64,000 nucleotides of DNA from positions 124,001-188,000 of the forward strand of contig CAWAZY010000006.1 in the NCBI GenBank assembly GCA_963786675.1, in the 5' to 3' direction. The translations under genes and the position numbers were made by a program. This stretch comes from JAGVSR01 sp963786675. Lineage in GTDB: Bacteria > Pseudomonadota > Alphaproteobacteria > Rhizobiales > Hyphomicrobiaceae. Positions 18,402 through 28,785 of this stretch are shown piece by piece. The first letter of the stretch is position 1. Each line of letters opens with the position of its first letter. The notes under the pieces are model-generated. The model worked only from the letters and a program-made list of their open reading frames with translations. It was not told the origin of the DNA and searched no databases.

Positions 18402-19034
18402 TCAGCGCGCGGCCGCGGCCGGTGTTGCCGGAGTCGGTGCCGATGCGGCTTTGATTGCCGGCAGTATTTTCTGAGTAACGCTCTCGGCCGTCATCGGCCC
18501 GACGTGCTTGTAGGCGATCTCCCCCTTGCCGTTCACGACGAACGTCTCGGGCATGCCGTAAACACCCCACTCGATCGCGCCCCGCCCATTGGGATCGACG
18601 CCGAGCGCCGTGAAGGGGTTGCCGTAGCGGCCTAGAAACCGGCGCGCGGCGTCGGATTGGTCCTTGTAATTTACGCCATAAACTTTGATGCCGGACGTGC
18701 TCGCCAGCTCGACCAGGATCGGGTGTTCCTCGACGCACGGCGCGCACCACGACGCCCAGAAGTTCACCACCGAAACATCGCCCTTGGCCAAATCGGCCGC
18801 GGAAAACCCCGGCACGGCGCCCGACGGTCCGGATAAGCCATCGAGTGCCGCGAACGTCACAGGTGGGACCGGCCGGCCGATCAGTGCGGACGGCAGTTTC
18901 GAGGGGTCGCCACTCGTCAGGGCGAACGCGAAGAGCGCACCGACGGCGATGAAGATCGCCAGCGGCACATAGAGCCCGCGTCCGCTCCCGCGCAGCGCGG
19001 CGGGGTCCGTTCCCTCGTCCATGGGTGTGGTCAT
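18402..19034 (-). CDS. ccmG: Cytochrome c maturation thiol:disulfide oxidoreductase CcmG/DsbE
   Basis: Membrane-anchored periplasmic thioredoxin-like protein that keeps apocytochrome c heme-binding cysteines reduced. The 210-residue product starts MTTPMDEG, has one membrane helix at about residues 21-40, and then the thioredoxin fold with WASWCAPC (Cys97, Cys100) and a cis-proline region GMPETFV. The start follows the ccmD stop by 4 bases. Last gene of the ccmABCDG set. Confidence 0.93.
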   Translation of the reverse strand: MTTPMDEGTDPAALRGSGRGLYVPLAIFIAVGALFAFALTSGDPSKLPSALIGRPVPPVTFAALDGLSGPSGAVPGFSAADLAKGDVSVVNFWASWCAPCVEEHPILVELASTSGIKVYGVNYKDQSDAARRFLGRYGNPFTALGVDPNGRGAIEWGVYGMPETFVVNGKGEIAYKHVGPMTAESVTQKILPAIKAASAPTPATPAAAAR

Positions 19035-19038
19035 GACC

Positions 19039-19233
19039 TCAGGTCCCGCGTCGAACGGTTTCGCCACCGTTCCGCTGCGACCGGCGTGTGACGCCACGCG
19101 CTTCCAGATCGGCAAGACGCGCCTTCAAACGGCGACCGTCCCAGACGAGCCACCCGATCAGCACCGCCAAGACGACGGAGACGATCACGTAAGAGGACCA
19201 GATGAAGGCTGCGTGCGGACCCAAGTCGATCAT
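19039..19233 (-). CDS. ccmD: Heme exporter protein CcmD
   Basis: Small single-span membrane protein needed to release holo-CcmE from the CcmABC complex. The 64-residue product has MIDLGPHAAFIWSSY followed by a hydrophobic segment IVSVVLAVLIGWLVW and a basic tail, the classic CcmD pattern. It starts right after ccmC and ends 4 bases before ccmG. A GTG 6 bases upstream is an alternative start. Confidence 0.88.
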   Translation of the reverse strand: MIDLGPHAAFIWSSYVIVSVVLAVLIGWLVWDGRRLKARLADLEARGVTRRSQRNGGETVRRGT

Positions 19234-19239
19234 GATCAC

Positions 19240-20013
19240 CTACTCCGCTGGGGCCGACGATACGGCCGGCGACCGGGCGCGTTCGACTTCGGCCATGGTC
19301 AGCGACTTCACGCGGCGGCGCCAGATTTCGTTGCGCATGCCCTTCATATGCATCGCGAAGAACAGCAGCGAAAATCCAAGCGCACTCCAGATGAGCGGCT
19401 GCAAAATGTCGGGATGGATCGTCGGCCCATCCATGCGGATCACGCTTGCCGGTTGATGCAGCGTGTTCCACCAATCGACGGAAAATTTGATGATGGGCAG
19501 GATGGTGACACCAACCAGTCCCAGAACCGCGGCGAGTTTGCCGCCAAGTGCCTCGTCCTCGATCGATGAGCGCAACGCAATCAATCCCAGATACAGGAAG
19601 AACAGGATCAGCATCGACGTGAGACGCGCGTCCCAGACCCAATAGGTGCCCCACATGGGCTTGCCCCACAGCGAACCGGTGACGAGCGCCAGGAAGGTGA
19701 AGGCCGCGCCGATGGGAGCAGCGGCCTTGGCGGAGACGTCGGCCAACGGATGGCGGAACACGAGATACCCGAAGCTGGAGACGGCGATCAGCGCATAACC
19801 CATCATGGCGAGCCAGGCGGCCGGCACATGGATGAACATGATGCGGACGGTCTCGCCCTGCTGGTAGTCGGGCGGGGCCACGAAAAACGCCAGATAGAGC
19901 GCATAGCCGATCAGTGCCGCCGCGAGGCCCGCGAGCCAGGGCAGCACTTTGCCCGACAGCTCCATGAAGCGGGTCGGGTTGGCCAGTTTCTGCGTGAGAG
20001 ACTGCTGTTGCAT
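19240..20013 (-). CDS. ccmC: Heme exporter / heme handling protein CcmC
   Basis: Integral membrane protein that attaches heme to CcmE. The 257-residue protein has six hydrophobic segments and the tryptophan-rich signature WGTYWVWDARLTS, flanked by two conserved histidines (FIHVPAAW and NTLHQPASV) that are heme ligands in the family. It is placed between ccmB and ccmD, 53 bases after ccmB. Confidence 0.96.
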   Translation of the reverse strand: MQQQSLTQKLANPTRFMELSGKVLPWLAGLAAALIGYALYLAFFVAPPDYQQGETVRIMFIHVPAAWLAMMGYALIAVSSFGYLVFRHPLADVSAKAAAPIGAAFTFLALVTGSLWGKPMWGTYWVWDARLTSMLILFFLYLGLIALRSSIEDEALGGKLAAVLGLVGVTILPIIKFSVDWWNTLHQPASVIRMDGPTIHPDILQPLIWSALGFSLLFFAMHMKGMRNEIWRRRVKSLTMAEVERARSPAVSSAPAE

Positions 20014-20066
20014 AGGGCTGATCTAATGCCTCGGTGGCTTGGGCGCAATCGATGCCGTCTAGCGCG

Positions 20067-20735
20067 TCATTGTGACTGGAAACGGATCGCCGCCGCCGCC
20101 GCCACGGGGCCTAGAACCATGGAAAACAGCGAAATGGCGACCAGGATCAGGAACGAGGCGGTAAAGCCCGATGGTCCACCCGTGGCCGCCGCGATGGCCG
20201 TGATGCCGAAAATCAGCGTCGGGACATAAAGGGGCAGTACCAAGAGCGCCAGCAGCAGGCCGCCCCGCCGGGCGCGCAATGTCAGCGCCGCACCGACCGC
20301 ACCCAGGAAGCTGATGGCCGGCGTGCCCGCCAGCATGGTGGCGACCAGGACCGGATAAGCGGCCAGATCGAGGTTCAACAGAATACCCAGCACGGGCGCC
20401 AGCAGGGCCAGCGGAATGCCAGTCGAGATCCAATGCGCGAGCGACTTGGCGGCGGTCGCGAGCTCGAGCGGCAAATCACCCGTCGCCAGCACTTCCAGCG
20501 ACCCATCCTCCTCGTCCGCCTCGAAAATCCGCGGAAGGGATAGAAGTGCGGCCAGCAGAAGGGCGATCCACAGCACGCCCGGCGCGATACGCGACAGGAG
20601 GTTCAAGTCCGGGCCGAGGCCCAACGGCATCAGCGTCACCACGACGAGGAAGAAGCCGAGCGCGGTTCCGACCGCCCCGCCTTCGCGGGCTTGCAGCAGC
20701 AAATCGCGCTTGAGAAGCGTCATGAAGGCGTTCAT
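20067..20735 (-). CDS. ccmB: Heme exporter protein CcmB (ABC permease)
   Basis: Membrane subunit of the CcmAB ABC transporter that, with CcmC and CcmD, releases holo-CcmE during cytochrome c maturation. The 222-residue protein has six predicted spans, starting FMTLLKRDLLLQAREGGA, and the FEADEEDGSLEVL segment typical of CcmB. Its start overlaps the ccmA stop by 4 bases. Confidence 0.95.
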   Translation of the reverse strand: MNAFMTLLKRDLLLQAREGGAVGTALGFFLVVVTLMPLGLGPDLNLLSRIAPGVLWIALLLAALLSLPRIFEADEEDGSLEVLATGDLPLELATAAKSLAHWISTGIPLALLAPVLGILLNLDLAAYPVLVATMLAGTPAISFLGAVGAALTLRARRGGLLLALLVLPLYVPTLIFGITAIAAATGGPSGFTASFLILVAISLFSMVLGPVAAAAAIRFQSQ

Positions 20736-21391
20736 GCGGCGCTCTCCCGGGCGTTGCCGAGATCGACGCGCTGCTCCTTGGAAAGCCCGAGCGGAATGTG
20801 CGTGGCCGCGATGACCAACCCACCGCCGGCGGCGTGCGCATCGATTTGCCGGGCCAGCAGGGCCACCGAAGCGGTATCCAGCGAGACGGTCGGTTCGTCC
20901 AGAAGCCAGAGCGGCCGCGGTGTCACGAGAAGCCGGGCGAGACAGGCGCGCCGCTTCTGACCGGCCGACAGATAGCCCGCCGGAATCCCGGCAAGTGCGG
21001 TCAGCGCGAACGCCTCCAGCGCAGCTTCGATTGTGGCCTTCGCCACGGCCCCGCCGCCGAGATACCGCGCCCAGAAGATGAGGTTCTCTTCCACCGTCAG
21101 GGACGGTTTCAAGGCGTTCAGGTGCCCGACGTAGTGCGCTTCAGCCGCCAGATCCTTCTCTTGATCGCCGCCTTGGAGTGCAATGGTCCCCGACACGGGA
21201 CTGATCAGGCCCGCGATGGTGCGGATCAGCGTTGTCTTGCCTGATCCGTTGGGACCAACCAGCACCGTCGGCGTGCCGCCCTCCACGCGCATCGTCAACC
21301 CGTCGATCACCCGTCGTGATCCGCGCTCGACGGCGAGGTGTTCGATCGCTAGCTGCAAGGCGTGGGGTCCGTTCGCGGTGGCTGTCGGCAT
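20732..21391 (-). CDS. ccmA: Heme exporter ATP-binding protein CcmA
   Basis: ATPase subunit of the CcmAB transporter. Motifs in order: Walker A GPNGSGKTT, signature LSAGQKRR, Walker B LWLLDEP, then AATHIPL with the switch histidine. ATG 21391 is chosen, giving 219 residues; an ATG at 21409 would add six residues and cannot be excluded. First gene of the leftward ccmABCDG operon and divergent from acnA, an arrangement common in Hyphomicrobiales. Confidence 0.95.
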   Translation of the reverse strand: MPTATANGPHALQLAIEHLAVERGSRRVIDGLTMRVEGGTPTVLVGPNGSGKTTLIRTIAGLISPVSGTIALQGGDQEKDLAAEAHYVGHLNALKPSLTVEENLIFWARYLGGGAVAKATIEAALEAFALTALAGIPAGYLSAGQKRRACLARLLVTPRPLWLLDEPTVSLDTASVALLARQIDAHAAGGGLVIAATHIPLGLSKEQRVDLGNARESAA

Positions 21392-21623
21392 CGTCTCAAG
21401 GCATTGCACTAAAGAGAGGCGGATTGCCGCAAAATCAACTGCCCGCGGTGGCTGGCCCTCGCCAAAGTGCGCCTATATAAAGGGCTTGCTCACGATTTCG
21501 CCAGTGCAAAACGTCCGGCCTCCCGCGAGGGACCGCGGCTGGACCAGCGGATTGGCAAATGCATTGCCACGCCCCTCACGGGCGTTCGGCCCACGTAACC
21601 GACGACATCGAGGAGACGCCACT
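21392..21623. promoter_or_regulatory. Divergent promoter region of ccmA and acnA
   Basis: 232 bases between two divergent starts, so both promoters should lie here. On the + strand cctatataaaggg (21469-21481) contains a TATA-like -10 candidate; no good -35 was found at the right spacing. The acnA Shine-Dalgarno sequence gaggaga is at about 21610-21616. Confidence 0.45.
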
Positions 21624-24344
<2,721 letters not shown>

Positions 24345-24376
24345 GGGCAGCCGACACATCGTGCCGCGAACGAAAA

Positions 24377-24402
24377 CGGGCGCGAGGGAAACCTCGCGCC
24401 CG
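24377..24402 (+). terminator. Intrinsic-type terminator after acnA
   Basis: Perfect 11-bp stem cgggcgcgagg / cctcgcgcccg with loop gaaa, preceded by aaaa and followed by atgttatt, 33 bases past the acnA stop. The U-tract is weak. Confidence 0.7.
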
Positions 24403-24493
24403 ATGTTATTGATCACTCCTCAAACTGATTTACTGTCACGCAATTGAGCCAGCGATTCGGCGTGACCTTGATAGATGCTCAGAACGATCGGTC

Positions 24494-24925
24494 GTGAAGA
24501 TCAACAGCTACGTTGAAAAACTGAACGAACTCATGAGCAAGCTTGCACCACTAGAAAGGCGCGACGGTGCCGGTATCTACGTCATGTTCGAACATGGCGT
24601 TCCTATTTATGTGGGACGCACCCGTAGTGTACGGCGGCGAATTCAATCGCATCGTAGCCCAACTTCAAGAGGAAACGCCTTTGCGTTCCGCCTTGCGCGG
24701 CACGCAACGGGAAATCTGAAAGCCACTTACAAGAAAGGGATAGGATCGCGTTCACACTTGCGCGCTGATCCAGCATTTATGAAAGCGCTTTCCGAGGCAT
24801 GCGAGCGCATATCCAAAATGGAAGTCCATTTTGTAGAGATCACTTGCCCGATCCAGCAATATTTGTTCGAGTTACACTATGCATTGGAGCACGGACTTCC
24901 GCTTGATGAGTTCGATACTCATTGA
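24494..24925 (+). CDS. GIY-YIG domain nuclease-like protein
   Basis: A 143-residue protein with a GIY-YIG fold: GIYVMFEHGVPIYVGRT gives the two signature tyrosine strands, VRRRIQSHRS the catalytic Arg and helix, and LFELHYALEH the metal-binding glutamate region. GTG start. It stands alone between acnA and the convergent M3 peptidase. It is visibly AT-richer and uses different codons (for example aaa, gaa, att) from both neighbours, which suggests acquisition by transfer. Possible roles are DNA repair, a restriction-like function or a remnant of a mobile element; the sequence does not decide. Confidence 0.75.
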   Translation: MKINSYVEKLNELMSKLAPLERRDGAGIYVMFEHGVPIYVGRTRSVRRRIQSHRSPTSRGNAFAFRLARHATGNLKATYKKGIGSRSHLRADPAFMKALSEACERISKMEVHFVEITCPIQQYLFELHYALEHGLPLDEFDTH

Positions 24926-24933
24926 ACGCACTC

Positions 24934-27010
24934 TCACCCCCCAAACCCGCGCTTCTTGAGCAGGCTGTCGACCTTGGGAGGACGGCCGCGGAAGGCGATG
25001 TAGGCCTCTAGCGGGTCGCGGCGGTTGCCGGCGGAATAGACGTGTTCCTTCAGGCGCCGCGCGGTTTTCTTGTCGTAGATGTCGCCCGCTTCCTCGAAGG
25101 CGGCGAAGGCGTCCGCGTCCATCACCTCCGACCACAGGTAGCTGTAATAGCCCGCCGCGTAGCCGCCCATGATGTGCTGGAAGTGCGGGATGCGGTGGCG
25201 CATCACCACCTCGCGCGGCATGCCGATGCGCTTCAAGGTCTCCGCCTCGAAGGCCCCGACATCGAGCGCGCCGGGGTTCTCCAGCGCGTGCAGATCCATG
25301 TCCACCAGGGCCGAGGCCACATACTCCGTTGTCGCGAAACCCTGGTTGAACGTCCGCGCCGCCGTCATGCGCCGGATGAGATCGTCCGGCATCGGCTTGC
25401 CGGTCTTCACGTGGCGGGCGAACTTCTTCAAGACTTCCGGCCGCGTCAGCCAGTGCTCGTAGAGCTGCGAGGGCAGCTCCACGAAATCGCGCGTCACGTT
25501 GGTGCCGGAGAGCGAAGGGTACGTCACGTCCGACAGCAGGCCATGCAGGCCGTGGCCGAACTCGTGGAACAGCGTGCGCGCATCGTCGATGGACAGAAGC
25601 GTTTCCTCGCCCTCTGCCCCGCGCGCGAAATTCAAGACGTTGACGATGATCGGCCGCTCACCCTTGCCCAGTTTGTGCTGGCTACGGTAGCTCGACATCC
25701 ATGCTCCGGAGCGCTTGGAGGGCCGCGCGAAATAATCGCCCATGAAGATGCCGACGTCGTCCCCGGCTTTGGTGGTCACATGCCAGACGCGCACATCCGG
25801 ATGATAGCGCGGCGCATCGGGCAGCTCGGTGAACGTGAGCCCGAACAGGCGCGTGGCGGTATCGAACGCCGCTTCGATCATGCGCCCGAGCGGCAGGTAA
25901 GGCCGGATCTCGGCCTCATCGAGATCGTAGCGCGCCTTGCGCTCCTTTTCCGCCAGATAGCGCCAGTCCCAGGCTTCGAGCCGGTAGTTGCCGCCGTCCT
26001 TGCGGGCGAGGGCCGCCAGCGCGTCGCGTTCCTCACCGACGCGTGAAACGGCGGCCTGCCAGACCTGACCCAGAAGACCGCGCACGGCCTCGGGTGTCTT
26101 GGCCATGGTGTCGTCGAGGCTGTAGGCGGCGAACGTCCGGTAGCCCATGAGGCGGGCCATTTCCGCGCGCAACTGCACGATCTCCGTGACGATGGCGCGA
26201 TTGTCCGTCTTGCCGCCGTTCTCGCCCCGTTTGATCCAGGCCTTGAACGCTTCCTCGCGCAGATCGCGCCGGGCAGAGAATTGCAGGAACGGCTCGATGC
26301 TGGAACGCGCCAGCGTGATGACATACTTCGCAGGGCTTTTCAGATCCGCCGCCGTGCGGGCCGCCGCCGCGCGCAGGCCCTCGGGCAATCCGGCCAGGTC
26401 GCTTTCGTCGTCCAGCGCCAGCCGCCAGGATTGCTCGTCGGTCAGCACGTTCTGACTGAACGCGGTGACGAGTTCCGCCAGCCGCATGTTGATCGCCCCG
26501 ACGCGCTTGCGCGACTTGCGGGTCGAGCCGGGCACCGGCGCGCACGAACGCAGTGTGCGTGCGTTCCAGCAGACGCTGCTGCTCGTCATCGAGCTTCAGG
26601 CGGTCGCGGCGCTCGGCGAGATCGTCGATGCGCCGGAAGAGGTGCTGGTCGAGATAAATCGCGTTCTGATGTTCGGCGAGGACAGGCGCCAGATCGCGCT
26701 CGATTTCCTGCAGGGCCGTCGATGTATCCGAGCTCGCCAGATTGAAGAACACATCCGCCACGCGGTTCAACAGCCGGCCGCTTTTTTCCAGGGCGACGAT
26801 GGTGTTGGCGAAGGTCGCCCGCGCGGGGTTGTGTCCGATGGCGGTCAGTTCGGCGCGGTGCTGTTTCAAAGCCTCTTTGAATGCTGGCTTGTAGTCGTGC
26901 GGCTTCAGACGCGCGAACGGCGGCATCCCATGGGGCGTGCGCCAGCTGCCAAGCAGGGGATTCGCCGACTTCGCGGCGCGCTTCTCGGTCGGGGGCTTGC
27001 GTGGGGTCAT
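24934..27010 (-). CDS. dcp: M3 family metallopeptidase, Dcp/oligopeptidase A type (frameshifted as read)
   Basis: Zinc metallopeptidase that degrades oligopeptides or removes C-terminal dipeptides. Two overlapping frames join to one protein of about 691 residues starting MTPRKPPTEKR. The C-terminal frame has LFHEFGHGLHGLL (HExxH zinc motif), then SLSGTNVTRDFVELPSQ, typical of peptidyl-dipeptidase Dcp. The break is at a ggg run near 26520-26522: removing one base gives LDRKSRKRVGAINMRLAEL. Length 2077 is one more than a multiple of three, which fits a single inserted base. Convergent with the GIY-YIG gene. Confidence 0.9.
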
Positions 27011-27412
27011 GGGGCGTGTCGATCCGCGGCTGCCGGGCCCGGCTTGAGACCCGGCCGCACCATAACGAGCAACGGCCACAAAGGTCGAGGGCCGGCTGGG
27101 GGGAGCCGACCCTCGCCTTCGTGACTTGAAGGGCAAGACACTTTGGGAGAGTGCCTCATTGGATCCGGCCGAAGCGCCCATCCCCGGTGGCTGGGGGCTG
27201 CTAAGACCTGGGATGGCTGCTCCGAAGAGCCGGACCCATAAGGCAACGATGAAGATAATGCCGGCTCAATGCGGCATGGCTTGGACCCGATTGGGGCCTT
27301 TCCGGGTCAATTGGCGATGGGTTCGCCAAAATGGTTTCCATGCGCAGCCCAGGCTTGCATTCCCGGTTGACCTCACCGATCATGTCGGACCGGTGACAGG
27401 GAGGCGCGCGCT
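27011..27412. other. Intergenic region between M3 peptidase and DUF2794 gene
   Basis: About 400 bases without a gene I can support; one open frame (27126-27416, +) has no recognisable features. It contains a stable imperfect hairpin at 27086-27115 and divergent promoters are expected. No tRNA-like fold was recognised. Confidence 0.4.
27086..27115. repeat. Inverted repeat upstream of the M3 peptidase
   Basis: cgagggccggct / agccgaccctcg, 11 of 12 pairs, loop of six G bases. It is 76 bases upstream of the peptidase start. It could fold as an RNA hairpin in a long 5' leader or be a protein site. Confidence 0.45.
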
Positions 27413-27802
27413 TTGAGCGAAACCGAGCCCATACAGTTCCCGCCGCGGGTCTACGGACCCCGGTCCCGCGGTGATACCACCGCCGCCCACGATCCGGGCG
27501 CCATCATCGCCTTCAACCGACACGAACTCAGCGCCATCATGGCTGTCTATGGCCGCAAGGTCGCCGCCGGAGAATGGCGCGACTACGCCCTCGACATGAC
27601 GCGCGACAAGGCCGTGTTCAGCATTTTCCGGCGCGCGGCGGAATTTCCGCTTTACCGGATCGAAAAGAACCCGCGGCTGGCCCGTAAGCAGGGCGCCTAC
27701 AGCGTCATCACCACAACCGGCCTGATCCTGAAGCGCGGGCACGACCTCGCCCGGGTGCTGACCGTGCTCGACAAGGCGGTGCGTCTGGTCGATTGCCGCT
27801 GA
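27413..27802 (+). CDS. DUF2794 domain-containing protein
   Basis: A 129-residue protein of the DUF2794 family, conserved in alphaproteobacteria and of unknown role. FNRHELSAIMAVYGRKVAAGEWRDYA, written here only in part (FNRHELSAIM, AAGEWRDYA), and RAAEFPLYRIEKNP are the features I recognise. The start is a TTG at 27413, preceded by agggagg at 7-base spacing. It ends before a shared terminator facing the Bax-inhibitor-like gene. Confidence 0.88.
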   Translation: MSETEPIQFPPRVYGPRSRGDTTAAHDPGAIIAFNRHELSAIMAVYGRKVAAGEWRDYALDMTRDKAVFSIFRRAAEFPLYRIEKNPRLARKQGAYSVITTTGLILKRGHDLARVLTVLDKAVRLVDCR

Positions 27803-27840
27803 CAGCTAAGGCCAGTTCTTACGGGATCACGGACAAGCAA

Positions 27841-27866
27841 AAAGGCCCCGTTTTCACGGGGCCTTT
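27841..27866. terminator. Bidirectional intrinsic terminator
   Basis: Perfect 11-bp stem aaaggccccgt / acggggccttt with loop tttc. A-rich before and T-rich within and after the stem, so it works for both convergent genes. Confidence 0.85.
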
Positions 27867-27892
27867 CGCATGTCTTAGAACTCGCCGTCCGC

Positions 27893-28627
27893 TTACTCGC
27901 GATTGCCGAACAGCTGCAAGAGCGAAACGAACATGTTGATGAAGTCCAGGTACAGGCTGAGGGCACCCATGATTGCGCCCTTGGCCATGGCGGCCCCATC
28001 ATCGCGGATCTCGTAAAAGCCGTCCTTGATCCGCTGCGTGTCGTAGGCCGTGAGGCCCGCGAAGATCAGCACGCCGAGTACGTTGATGGCGAACGCCAAG
28101 CCGCCCGACTGCAGGAACAGGTTGAGCAGCGCGGCGAGGATGATGCCGATCACACCCATGATCAGGAACGAACCCCAGCCCGACAGGTCCTTGGAGGTCG
28201 TGTAGCCATAAATGCTCAGGCCCGCGAAGGCGCCGGCGGTGACGAAGAACACCTGCGCGATCGACTGGCCGGTAAAGACCAGGAAGATCGACGACAGCGA
28301 CACGCCCATGATGGCCGCAAAGCTCCAGAACGCGATCTGAGCGGCGCGCGGGCTCATCTTGTAGACCTGGAACGACAGGTACAGAACGAAGCCGAGCGGG
28401 GCGAGCATGATGACGTACTTGAGCGGCGAGCCGTACAGCAGCTGCGCCACTTCCGGGCTGGTCCGAGCCATCTGGCTGGTGAAATAGGCGATGATGCCGG
28501 TCAGACCCACGCCTGCCGCCATATAGTTGTAGACGCGCAGCATGTAGGCGCGCAGGCCTTCATCCACGTCTGCGCGAGGACGGACGACCGTGCCTGACCG
28601 CGGAATTCCGTTCTGAAGCTGAGCCAT
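27893..28627 (-). CDS. Bax inhibitor-1 / YccA family membrane protein
   Basis: A 244-residue protein of the BI-1 (YbhL/YccA) family with about seven membrane segments. The family includes a pH-sensitive calcium-leak channel and an FtsH modulator; the physiological role here is unknown. The start at MAQLQNGIPR is chosen because aggga lies upstream and LRAYMLRVYNYMAAGVG, the conserved start of the first helix, follows. An upstream in-frame extension to 28774 is judged non-coding. The C-terminal half has YDTQRIKD, the conserved aspartate-containing segment. Confidence 0.9.
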   Translation of the reverse strand: MAQLQNGIPRSGTVVRPRADVDEGLRAYMLRVYNYMAAGVGLTGIIAYFTSQMARTSPEVAQLLYGSPLKYVIMLAPLGFVLYLSFQVYKMSPRAAQIAFWSFAAIMGVSLSSIFLVFTGQSIAQVFFVTAGAFAGLSIYGYTTSKDLSGWGSFLIMGVIGIILAALLNLFLQSGGLAFAINVLGVLIFAGLTAYDTQRIKDGFYEIRDDGAAMAKGAIMGALSLYLDFINMFVSLLQLFGNRE

Positions 28628-28785
28628 CTTCGAGAGTTCCCTTGAAAAACTGGTCGCGAACAATTGGTTCGCTGGTGGCATATTGGAGACCCTGGCGGTG
28701 GAATCAAGGTCTGGCGAAATACGATCACGAAAAGTTTGGTTCATATCAGTATTCGATATTCGTCCACTTTTCAATGCCTTACGCG

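Noticed and set aside
27126..27416. Open frame of 96 codons upstream of the DUF2794 gene
   Set aside because: No recognisable motif, no good Shine-Dalgarno, and it overlaps the DUF2794 start.
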